Notes: generated from the sequence alone by a model not told the origin. Counted from the stretch's first letter, positions 1 to 6,324 are shown. The stretch is DNA of 11,712 bases from an uncultured Collinsella sp. (GCA_959599615.1 CAUGKA010000052.1:1-11712), one strand, 5' to 3'. Numbers and translations are program-made.

Positions 1-24
1 TCGCCTGCGTGCGAGGCTCTTTTG
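1..24 (+). terminator. Possible 3' part of an upstream terminator
   Basis: The first bases hold a short GC hairpin (GCCT at 3-6 with AGGC at 14-17) followed by TCTTTT. The segment GCGAGGCTCTTTT also resembles the right arm and U-tract of a longer terminator whose left arm lies outside the window. It would end the preceding, unseen transcript. The assignment is weak because the structure is cut by the window edge. Confidence 0.35.
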
Positions 25-50
25 CGTGATACCATCTTGACGGTAATAAT
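22..50 (+). promoter_or_regulatory. Candidate sigma-70-type promoter for the riboswitch operon
   Basis: A -10-like AATAAT (45-50; five of six bases match TATAAT) lies 17 bp after TTGCGT (22-27), a modest -35 element. Transcription would start near 57, immediately before the riboswitch fold, which is where a leader RNA should begin. A second -35-like hexamer, TTGACG (37-42), is closer to consensus but has no good -10 partner at 16-18 bp. Position relative to the aptamer is the main support. Confidence 0.45.
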
Positions 51-60
51 CGATGGCCTA

Positions 61-230
61 GATGGTGGTGCGGAGACGCATGAATGCGCGGTTTACCTGC
101 GCGTTTGGGAGAATTGGGGTGCAAGTCCCCGGCTGTACCAGTAACCGTAATTCCTCTTGGCTCGGGATGTTCGCGTCGCAGATCGGACGACGTGCCCGAG
201 TCGTTAAGGTTAAGTCGGATCGCCTCCCAT
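61..230 (+). promoter_or_regulatory. Cobalamin (B12) riboswitch
   Basis: The leader carries the landmark elements of the cobalamin riboswitch family in the right order. There is a 5' GGTGC block (67-71) and a GGGAG segment (107-111). Next is a GGGG-TGCAAG-TCCCC hairpin (116-130), followed by GGCTGTACCAGTAACCGTAA (131-150), which resembles the conserved GCTG..CCCGCAACTGTAA core. A GCTCGGG/CCCGAGT arm follows (around 160-201), and then a B12-box-like AGTCGGATCGCCTCCC (213-228; family consensus near AGTCAGGAGACCTGCC). Aptamers of this class bind adenosyl- or aquo-cobalamin and usually repress translation or transcription of B12 uptake or synthesis genes when cobalamin is plentiful. Exact helix boundaries and ligand subclass cannot be fixed by eye. 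The start of the downstream reading frame lies about 65-150 bases beyond it, so it is in cis to the DUF4430 operon. Confidence 0.87.
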
Positions 231-300
231 CTTGCATGCGGCTGCGGCGTATGCCGCCGGTGTGCATAGGGCTCTGGAGGGAAGGGGGACCCCGATGGGG
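231..300 (+). promoter_or_regulatory. Riboswitch expression platform with ribosome binding site
   Basis: Between the B12 box and the first ATG lie a GCGGC-GTAT-GCCGC hairpin (244-257), a purine-rich stretch with GGAGG at 276-280 and AAGGGGG at 282-288, and CCCC-GAT-GGGG (290-300), which could place the ATG at 295 in a hairpin loop. The CCTCC inside the B12 box (223-227) is exactly complementary to GGAGG at 276-280. Ligand binding could therefore decide whether the ribosome site is free. No hairpin with a U-tract is seen here, so translational control is more likely than attenuation. The mechanism is inferred. Confidence 0.5.
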
Positions 301-3300
301 GAACTCGAGCGCAACATGCGCGATGACGTGGGGCAGCCTCAAGGCAACGCTCCAAGTACAGACAATGGGAGACAAATGGATATGTTTGTGGACGAGCGTC
401 AGCGCGTCTCGCATCGCCGTGGCGCAATTGCGCGCGGCGTAGCCAAGCGCGGCCTGGTGGCATTCCTGGCCTTCGCGATGGCCTTTGGCACCACGCCGGC
501 TCAGCTGTGGGCCGAGGGCGCCGAGGGCATTGCCGAGGCTGTGGCTCAGGCTACGACGCCGGACGAGGGTGCAGCGCCTGCGGATGGTGCTGCCGACCAG
601 GGTAAGGCCGAGGTTTCGGATTCCGAGGGCGCGCCTGCAGCTAGTGCCGCCACTACAGAGGCGGCAACTGGCGACGAAGGCTCGGCGACGGGGGAGAGCC
701 CTGCCACGAGCGTGCAGTCTTCGACGGCATCCGCTGGCCAAGCAGGATCTGCCGCCGCGACTGCCGTCCAGACAGAGAACCCGACAGAAACCGGCGATGT
801 CGCCAAGAAGCAAGTCGAGGTCTCGTTCTCGATTGTCGGCACCGATGCCGACGGCAAGGCTCAGACCTGGGTGGCACCTACGCAACTCAAGCTCGACGAG
901 GGCGCGACGGCTGCGGACGCCTTCGTTAAGCTGCAGCAGAAGACGGGCTTCAAGGCGGACTACGATGCAAACACGGCATACGGGTTCTACCTCAAGAGCA
1001 TTACGTCCCCGACGGATAGCCGCACGCTTGCCTACGACGCGACAACTGGTGCCTTCTGGCAGCTCTTTGTTGATGGCGCGTCTTCCTCGGTTGGCGCGAG
1101 CAGCGTCAAGCTCACCCAGGGGCAGAAGATTGAGTTTGCCTATACGGCTGGTAGCTCGTCCCCTGTCGTTAAGGACCAGCTTGCTGCGAATGTGACCGTC
1201 ATTGGTCGCGATGCCCAGGGCAAGACTCAGACTTGGGTCGATAACGCGCAGTATGTGGTGACGTCCGGCTCGAGCGCACTTGACCTTACGAAGGTCGCGC
1301 TCGAGGCGAATGACATCGACGCCGTTGCTGCGGGCTCCTTCATTCTGAGCCTTAAGTACAACGGCGTTGAGCTGGGTACGCCGCTCGATTATTCGACCCA
1401 TTGGCAGCTGTTCATTAACGGCAAGTCGAGCGACTACACGGCAGACAATGTCACCATTCATGCTGGCGATACCGTTACGTGGTTCTACGGTGGCTGGGGC
1501 GACCAGTTGCCGTCCGATTCCGTCCATGCTTCCGTTCAGGTCCTCGGTAAGGACAAGGACGGCAAGCAGCAGGTTTGGGCTTCGACGGGCCAGACGAGCC
1601 TCAAGGCAGGATCCACTGCTAGGGATCTGTTGGAGCAGACTGGTCTTGAACTCAAAGCTACAGAAGAGTCTTGGGGCTGGTACCTCAGGGGCATTACCTC
1701 GCCGCTTGATGGTGAGACCTATTGTGGCTCTGATGCTGCGACCAATAGCTATTGGCGCTTCTACGTAAAGGGCAAGTCCGACGTAAAGTACAAGTTCGCC
1801 GACGTTGGCGCCGGTGCCTACAAGCTCCATGAGGGTGACGCCGTCACCTTTATGTATGCTGGCGACAGCGATGCCCTTCCTGGCCAGGTTCTTGGGTCTG
1901 TCGATGTTATCGGTCCCGATGTCAACGGCAACAATACTCGCTGGGGCTCGGCAAGCAATGTTTCCCTGCCCGAAGGCTCTACGGCCCAGGACCTTATTGA
2001 GACGGTTCTGAAGGCGAAGGGCGTTACGTACAACGGCTCCCAGAGTGGTGAGTACTGGTTCCTGAATTCCATTACTTCGCCGTTCGATCACAAGCCGTAT
2101 GGCTGGGATGGTGCGACCAAGAAATATTGGCGTCTGTTTATCAACGGAGAGCCCTCATCTCTCTGCGCCAACCAGGTCACGCTCAAGAGCGGCGACAAGG
2201 CTACGTTTGCCTACACCACCGATAAATCGCCCATGCCCGATCCCGACAAGATTGTCGTGGACCCGAGTGCAACGACTCCTGATTGGGATGCCGAGTGGGC
2301 CGGCTACGGCAACAGTGGCAACGGTTCGACCGTAACGGATGCCAAGACACCTGCGCAGGCCGCCGGTCTTAAGTGGGCCTTCGATTGGAAGGCCGAGTCT
2401 GGTCAGCAGTATGCCAACTGCAGCGAACCTGTCATCGCTAACGGCTTTGTGTACATCGCGACCGAGAACGAGCTCATTAAGATCGATTCGTCCACGGGCA
2501 AAAAGGTTGCCTCTGCGCCGCTTGCCTCCAAGGTGAGCTATACCTCTCGTCCGATCTATACCAACGGCCTTATCATCGTTCCGCTCAACGGCGGTGCGGT
2601 CCAGGCGATTACTGCAGACAAGCTGATCTGCAAGTGGCTGACGCCTGGTTTGACGGACTTGACGCAGAGCTCCTGCACCGTCGTTTCGGACGGCGAGTAT
2701 GTCTATGTTGGTACGGTCGATATTTCGTATGACGAGAACTACAACGCGACCTACGGCAACGGCTCCCTGAAGCGTATCAAGATTGCCACGGGCGAAGTCT
2801 CTTGGCAGAACATTGACCCTTCCGAGGGCTATTATTGGACTGGCGCTGCGCTGACGGATAAGTACACCATTGTTCCTACGAGCGCGGGCACGCTTAAGTG
2901 CATTGATAAGACGACGGGCGATGTCGTTTCGACCATGAAGCTCGGCGCTGTCGCAAATGCCGATTGCATTGCCGATCCGTCCAATGGTCCGACCTTCTAT
3001 CAGATGACGCACGACGGAAAGCTCCATGTGATTTCGCTTTCGGCGAAGGGTGTGCTGAGTGAACAGAAGACGGTTGATCTGGGCCTTACGAATAATCTGA
3101 GCGCCCCTGCGGTGTCTGGTGACAATCTGATTGTCGGCGGACAGACGGCTACTGGCTCTGCTCTGGTTCTCTATAACCTGAAGACGGGTAAGACCACGAT
3201 GGTCGCTGCTGCCGACGGCAAGGCGCTGCCGGCTGGCCTCAACGGTATTGCTGCTACTCCGCTGGTGAGTGTTCAGGGCGGCAAGACCTATGTGTACTTC

Positions 3301-4170
3301 ACCGTTAACAGCGCGGATAGCAAGGATTACGTCAGCTACTCTGCTGGTGGTGGCGTGTATCGCTATACGCTCGGCGACGCAGAGGCGACGCAGATTTATG
3401 ATGCGGCTGGCCATTACCAATACTGTGACTCTCCGGTCATTGCCGATGCTTCTGGCAACCTCTACTACATCAATGATTCGGGTACTCTGTTCAAGCTGGG
3501 GGCTGTCGAGTCTTGGACGGTTGCCTTTAATTCCAACGGCGGGTCTGCTTGCGACACTAAGTTCGTTGCTACGGCCGACGGCAAGCTGGTCAAGCCGGCC
3601 GATCCGACGCGCGATGGCTACACTTTCGGCGGTTGGTTCACCGATGAGGCTTGCACGCAGGCGTATGACTTCAGTACGCCGGTGACGGCCGACCTGACGT
3701 TGTATGCCAAGTGGACCAAGAATGCCGTTAACCCTGGCGGTAATGGCGGTTCTGGCACTAATGGTGGCAACGGCGGCGCTGGCAACGGTTCCGGTGCTGG
3801 CGCTGGCGCGGGTTCTGGCTCCGGCTCGAAGGGCGGCGCTATTGCCCCGGGCAAGAAGCCGGTGACCAAGACGACGGTGTCGACCAAGACCGAGACCAAG
3901 GACAGCAAGTCCGACAAGAAGGACTCCGATAAGTCCGATAAGAAGGACGAGAAGAAGTCTGACAAGAAGTCTGGCAAGAAGGACAGCAAGTCCGGCAAGA
4001 AGTCCGATTCCAAGTCCGATACGGGTGCTGTTTCCACGACCACTGCTAAGAAGTCCTCTAGTGCTTCCGAGCAGGAGACTGGCATCAACCCGCTCGCCAT
4101 TGTTGGCGTTGCCGCCGGCGTCATCGGTCTCGCCATCGTCGGCGTGTTCGTGTTCACCAAACGTCGGTAG
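295..4170 (+). CDS. Surface protein: 4x DUF4430, PQQ-like propeller, InlB B-repeat, TM anchor
   Basis: A predicted 1291-residue exported protein. Segments from the N-terminus: basic region and hydrophobic core (about 51-69) ending TTPAQLWAEG, a probable signal peptide; Ala/Thr/Glu-rich linker (74-170); four DUF4430-like domains (about 173-287, 293-409, 410-530, 532-652), each with an aromatic 'W-x-L/F-[FY]-[IV]-[ND/K]-G' strand and a 'G-[DQ]-x-[ITV]' plus '[FW]-x-Y' end; a PQQ-like beta-propeller with repeated 'vsdgeYVYVGT' and 'IdxxTGk' strands (653-1072); an InlB B-repeat (1072-1142; GYTFGGW, LYAKW); Gly-rich then Lys/Ser/Asp spacer; and a final hydrophobic helix with KRR. DUF4430 resembles the C-terminal domain of transcobalamin/intrinsic factor, and the cobalamin riboswitch upstream supports a corrinoid-binding surface role (inference). 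The start at 295 follows AAGGGGG. ATGs at 376 and 382, behind GGGAG (367-371), give a more ordinary signal peptide, and codons before them look less like coding sequence, so either may be the real start. Confidence 0.88.
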   Translation: MGELERNMRDDVGQPQGNAPSTDNGRQMDMFVDERQRVSHRRGAIARGVAKRGLVAFLAFAMAFGTTPAQLWAEGAEGIAEAVAQATTPDEGAAPADGAADQGKAEVSDSEGAPAASAATTEAATGDEGSATGESPATSVQSSTASAGQAGSAAATAVQTENPTETGDVAKKQVEVSFSIVGTDADGKAQTWVAPTQLKLDEGATAADAFVKLQQKTGFKADYDANTAYGFYLKSITSPTDSRTLAYDATTGAFWQLFVDGASSSVGASSVKLTQGQKIEFAYTAGSSSPVVKDQLAANVTVIGRDAQGKTQTWVDNAQYVVTSGSSALDLTKVALEANDIDAVAAGSFILSLKYNGVELGTPLDYSTHWQLFINGKSSDYTADNVTIHAGDTVTWFYGGWGDQLPSDSVHASVQVLGKDKDGKQQVWASTGQTSLKAGSTARDLLEQTGLELKATEESWGWYLRGITSPLDGETYCGSDAATNSYWRFYVKGKSDVKYKFADVGAGAYKLHEGDAVTFMYAGDSDALPGQVLGSVDVIGPDVNGNNTRWGSASNVSLPEGSTAQDLIETVLKAKGVTYNGSQSGEYWFLNSITSPFDHKPYGWDGATKKYWRLFINGEPSSLCANQVTLKSGDKATFAYTTDKSPMPDPDKIVVDPSATTPDWDAEWAGYGNSGNGSTVTDAKTPAQAAGLKWAFDWKAESGQQYANCSEPVIANGFVYIATENELIKIDSSTGKKVASAPLASKVSYTSRPIYTNGLIIVPLNGGAVQAITADKLICKWLTPGLTDLTQSSCTVVSDGEYVYVGTVDISYDENYNATYGNGSLKRIKIATGEVSWQNIDPSEGYYWTGAALTDKYTIVPTSAGTLKCIDKTTGDVVSTMKLGAVANADCIADPSNGPTFYQMTHDGKLHVISLSAKGVLSEQKTVDLGLTNNLSAPAVSGDNLIVGGQTATGSALVLYNLKTGKTTMVAAADGKALPAGLNGIAATPLVSVQGGKTYVYFTVNSADSKDYVSYSAGGGVYRYTLGDAEATQIYDAAGHYQYCDSPVIADASGNLYYINDSGTLFKLGAVESWTVAFNSNGGSACDTKFVATADGKLVKPADPTRDGYTFGGWFTDEACTQAYDFSTPVTADLTLYAKWTKNAVNPGGNGGSGTNGGNGGAGNGSGAGAGAGSGSGSKGGAIAPGKKPVTKTTVSTKTETKDSKSDKKDSDKSDKKDEKKSDKKSGKKDSKSGKKSDSKSDTGAVSTTTAKKSSSASEQETGINPLAIVGVAAGVIGLAIVGVFVFTKRR
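811..2250 (+). repeat. Four tandem DUF4430 domain-coding repeats
   Basis: Four diverged copies of a roughly 115-residue unit follow each other with almost no linker (about 811-1155, 1171-1521, 1522-1884, 1888-2250). Units 1, 3 and 4 share '[FY/W]-[YF]-L-x-x-ITSP-x-D' before the W-x-L/F strand. Unit 2 lacks the ITSP motif and has SLKYNGVEL in its place. All four end in a G-[DQ]-x-[ITVA] turn followed by an aromatic-x-Y strand. The copies share little nucleotide identity, so the duplication is old. Confidence 0.8.
3733..4020 (+). repeat. Low-complexity Gly-rich and Lys/Ser/Asp-rich spacer
   Basis: Bases 3733-3840 encode a Gly/Asn/Ser/Ala tract. Bases 3901-4020 encode short imperfect repeats around D-K/S-K-S-D-K-K built from AAGTCCGAC/AAGAAGGAC units. 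Such extended, charged spacers usually lift surface domains through the cell wall. The DNA repeats may vary in copy number between strains. Confidence 0.8.
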
Positions 4171-4179
4171 GTGAGGGCT

Positions 4180-5064
4180 GTGTCCAATAAATCCAAGGAC
4201 GCTGACCCCAAGCAACCAGATTCATCGTTCATTCAGTTCGACGATGCAAAGCAAAAGGGCGCCGCTTCGGCGGCGTCCGCCCCTCGTCGCAAGGCGCTCC
4301 TTGGTGTTCTGACTGCCGTGTGCACCATTCTGATCGTCGTCTCGCTGGGCTTCGTCCATCCTTCCGAGAGCGGCGCCTGGTCCATTGACTGGCTCGTTCA
4401 GACCGTGACGGGGGAGAGCGTCGTCACCAAGGACACCAAGGCGTCTGGCTCGACTACGACTTCGGGCGAGGCCAGCTCCGAGGACTCCAAGTCATCGAAT
4501 GATGCAAAAGACGAGTCCAAGGACGATTCCGAGTCTTCAAACAAGGAATCGGATAAAAGCTCGGATAGCAAGAAGTCCGATGGTCAGGACGGCAAGAAGT
4601 CTGGCGATAAATCCGCTGCCCAGAATACGGGAGCCGGCGATACTTCCAATGTGTCTGGCGGTGCTTCTTCGGGCGGCGGCCAGTCGTCTGATGGAGCCTC
4701 CAGCTCTAATGGTGGAAACGCCTCCTCGGGCGGCCAGAGCGGCTCGCAGGAGTCCAGCTACGTAACAGTGACGGTTTCGGTTACATCGAGCGCTGTGGGC
4801 AATCCTGTGTCCTCTGGTGGCACCTTTACCTTTAACGAAGGCGCTACCGTCTACGATGCCCTGTGCGCGCTGGGCCTTTCTGTCAACGCACATGGCTCGT
4901 CGTACGGCACGTATGTCTCCGCGATTGGTGGTTTGGCCGAGAAACAGTACGGCGGCACGAGTGGCTGGATGTACTCCGTCAACGGCACAACGCCCATGAC
5001 GGCGTGCAGCAACTACGTTCTCTCCAACGGCGACAACGTGGTCTGGTATTACGTAACGGGCTAG
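4180..5064 (+). CDS. Membrane-anchored DUF4430 (transcobalamin-like) protein
   Basis: A predicted 294-residue protein. A cytoplasmic N-terminus (1-36) with a basic PRRK end precedes one membrane helix (about 37-58, LLGVLTAVCTILIVV core), probably an uncleaved anchor. A Ser/Lys/Asp/Gly-rich stalk runs to about 195, and a single C-terminal DUF4430 domain fills about 197-294. That domain has the canonical 'FNEGATVYDAL' helix start, 'SGWMYSVNG' strand and closing 'NGDNVVWYY'. Two cysteines in the domain (DALCALG, TACSNY) might form a disulfide. It begins 9 bp after the preceding stop, so the two are cotranscribed under the cobalamin riboswitch. The start chosen is GTG at 4180, after AGGTGAGG. A GTG at 4171 abuts the upstream stop but has no Shine-Dalgarno sequence. 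The likely role is corrinoid binding or handover at the membrane (inference). Family membership is strong. Confidence 0.87.
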   Translation: MSNKSKDADPKQPDSSFIQFDDAKQKGAASAASAPRRKALLGVLTAVCTILIVVSLGFVHPSESGAWSIDWLVQTVTGESVVTKDTKASGSTTTSGEASSEDSKSSNDAKDESKDDSESSNKESDKSSDSKKSDGQDGKKSGDKSAAQNTGAGDTSNVSGGASSGGGQSSDGASSSNGGNASSGGQSGSQESSYVTVTVSVTSSAVGNPVSSGGTFTFNEGATVYDALCALGLSVNAHGSSYGTYVSAIGGLAEKQYGGTSGWMYSVNGTTPMTACSNYVLSNGDNVVWYYVTG

Positions 5065-5084
5065 AGACCTCGACATATCGCACC

Positions 5085-5124
5085 AAGCGGGCGGTTCGGA
5101 CAAACATCCGGGCCGCCCGCTTTT
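5085..5124 (+). terminator. Rho-independent terminator of the DUF4430 operon
   Basis: AGCGGGCGG (5086-5094) pairs perfectly with CCGCCCGCT (5113-5121). An inner TCGGA/TCCGG extension lengthens the stem, and TTTT follows. It lies 21 bp after the stop at 5064 and ends the riboswitch-controlled transcript. Confidence 0.88.
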
Positions 5125-5162
5125 CATGCGTAGAGGACTTGGTCGCCGGGTCTCTCGGCAAA

Positions 5163-5197
5163 CAAAAAACCGGTTGGAATGGGAATTCCAACCGGTT
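5163..5197 (-). terminator. Rho-independent terminator after the second gtrA-like gene
   Basis: A perfect 13-bp stem (5168-5180 with 5185-5197) closes a 4-base loop. Read on the minus strand it is followed by TTTTTTG, the expected U-tract. It starts 26 bp after the stop of the gtrA-like gene at 5224. The plus-strand side lacks a T-tract, so it serves the minus strand. Confidence 0.9.
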
Positions 5198-5223
5198 ATA
5201 CATTCAAGCAAATAGCGAATCGA

Positions 5224-5631
5224 CTACGACCGTGCGCCCTCGAGGAAGAAGCGACGGCTGAAGTAGTTGTACCAGGTGACGAGGAACGTGGCGATGGCCT
5301 TCATGGCCTGGTAGCCGATGCTCAAAAACGTGACGCCCACAAACATGTATAGGTCGTTGAGGCCCAGGCCGATTACCGACAGGATGGTGAAGATCGTGAA
5401 CTCGCGCTTGCGGCTCATGCCCTCGCGGTGGTCGAACACATACTTCATGCTGAGCCAGTAGTTGACCACGACGGACGTGATAAACGAGACCGTGGTGCTC
5501 ATCAAAAAGTCGAGGTGAAACAGCTCGACAAGCGCAATGAGCATACCCCAGTCGATGCCAAAGGAGATAAGACCCACGACAGCGAACTTGAGGAACTGCT
5601 TGGTATGAGGTTGTGCCAGTGCCTTGCGCAC
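5224..5631 (-). CDS. GtrA-family membrane protein (copy 1)
   Basis: A predicted 135-residue integral membrane protein with four hydrophobic helices, the usual GtrA size. Seen motifs are 'FAVVGLISFGIDWG' in helix 1, 'VNYWLSMKYVF' after helix 2, the 'REGMSRKREFTIF' cytoplasmic loop, and 'YNYFSRRFFLE' at the C-terminus. The family is linked to translocation of polyprenyl-phosphate-linked sugars for cell-wall or surface glycan decoration, often beside a glycosyltransferase. None is present here, so the substrate is unknown. It starts with GTG at 5631, where no strong Shine-Dalgarno is visible. It is related to, but clearly diverged from, the copy immediately upstream, which suggests an old tandem duplication. 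Function beyond the family is inference. Confidence 0.85.
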   Translation of the reverse strand: MRKALAQPHTKQFLKFAVVGLISFGIDWGMLIALVELFHLDFLMSTTVSFITSVVVNYWLSMKYVFDHREGMSRKREFTIFTILSVIGLGLNDLYMFVGVTFLSIGYQAMKAIATFLVTWYNYFSRRFFLEGARS

Positions 5632-5849
5632 GTAATCACATCCAATGCGTTGATGAATCGAGCAGAGGATACTTTAGAGCTTTTGCAAGGGAAACGTAAG
5701 GTCTTTGCCAAGAACTATACGAACTCGCCAAATTATCAAGTGCTAATCCGCAAACGTTGAAAATTTGCCCGTAAACGAGCAAAGCCCACGAACAACACAG
5801 CGCTCGACGCGCGTCATCCGTGGGCATCGTAAAGCTGTAAGGTTGCGAG
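5632..5849. other. Gap between the two gtrA-like genes
   Basis: The 218 bp between the genes is clearly more AT-rich (around 5660-5770) than the flanking coding DNA. It holds the possible terminator described above. Minus-strand hexamers TTACGT and TAAAGT, 17 bp apart (within about 5666-5700), could promote the downstream gtrA-like gene, but they match consensus poorly. I see no coding sequence here. Confidence 0.4.
5784..5825 (-). terminator. Possible terminator after the first gtrA-like gene
   Basis: GCCCACG (5784-5790) and CGTGGGC (5819-5825) form a perfect 7-bp stem around a GC-rich, self-pairing 28-base loop. On the minus strand it is followed by TTTGCTCGTTT, a broken T-tract. It lies 24 bp beyond the gene stop at 5850. 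If active, it would partly separate the two gtrA-like genes. Confidence 0.5.
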
Positions 5850-6245
5850 TTACTTGGTCTCGTCGCCTTCCAGGAAGATCTTTCGGGTCACAAAGTTGTA
5901 GACCATGACAAGCGCGGTGGCGCAGATCTTGGCGATATTGGCCTCGAGTCCCAGGCCGGCGTTGAGTGTCAACACGATACCGTCGTTGAGTGCCAGGCCG
6001 ATCACGGACAGCACGACAAAGATAATGAACTCGCGGCGGCGGCTCATGCCCTCCTTGTGCGCAAACACGTACTTCATGCTGGCGAGGTAGTTAAAGATGA
6101 GTGAGATGATAAAGCCGCTGGTGTTGGCGATTAGGATGTTGAGGCCCAGACCGTAGTGGAGCAGATTCATAATGCCAAAGTCGATGACCGTGGCAATGAC
6201 GCCGACGACGCCAAATTTCATGATCTGCGCAAGGAGCTTTTGCAT
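5850..6245 (-). CDS. GtrA-family membrane protein (copy 2)
   Basis: A predicted 131-residue protein with four membrane helices. 'MKFGVVGVIATVIDFG' opens helix 1. 'FNYLASMKYVFAHKEGMSRRREF' spans the conserved loop (quoted only as key motif) and 'YNFVTRKIFLEG' closes the protein. It matches the neighbouring copy along its whole length. GtrA proteins are thought to help move lipid-linked sugars across the membrane. The start ATG at 6245 gives the normal family length and follows AGGCAGG. The frame stays open upstream to 6362, but that would overlap the end of fbp and add a hydrophilic extension not typical of the family. It lies 79 bp after fbp on the same strand and may be read through from it. 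Confidence 0.85.
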   Translation of the reverse strand: MQKLLAQIMKFGVVGVIATVIDFGIMNLLHYGLGLNILIANTSGFIISLIFNYLASMKYVFAHKEGMSRRREFIIFVVLSVIGLALNDGIVLTLNAGLGLEANIAKICATALVMVYNFVTRKIFLEGDETK

Positions 6246-6276
6246 GGTACCTGCCTTAAGCTGGCGCCGAAGCGCT

Positions 6277-6316
6277 GCGGGGATGACAAACTTGGCACAG
6301 TTTAGCCAATCCCCGC
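6277..6316 (-). other. Hairpin between fbp and the gtrA-like gene
   Basis: GCGGGGAT (6277-6284) and ATCCCCGC (6309-6316) are perfect complements, with an inner TTGGC/GCCAA stem (6292-6296 and 6305-6309). It falls between the fbp stop and the next start on the minus strand. There is no U-tract after it, so it may be an mRNA-stabilising or processing structure rather than a terminator. Confidence 0.4.
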
Positions 6317-6324
6317 GGGTGGGG

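Noticed and set aside
58..2091. Long open frame on the minus strand opposite the large surface protein
   Set aside because: It has no ribosome site and a composition typical of mirrored GC-rich codons (Arg/Leu/Ala/Gly rich). The plus strand has a signal peptide and recognisable domains.
3901..4020. Short repeats considered as a CRISPR array or tandem non-coding repeat
   Set aside because: The repeats are in frame, imperfect and codon-sized, and encode a Lys/Ser/Asp spacer inside a clear gene.
2155..4215. Second long minus-strand open frame opposite the propeller and spacer
   Set aside because: Same mirrored-codon effect. The Leu/Arg-rich translation has no domain pattern and crosses the stop and start of the two plus-strand genes.
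5428..5760. Plus-strand open frame opposite the gtrA-like gene
   Set aside because: It runs antisense through a clear four-helix membrane protein gene and on into the AT-rich gap. It lacks a ribosome site and any recognisable feature.
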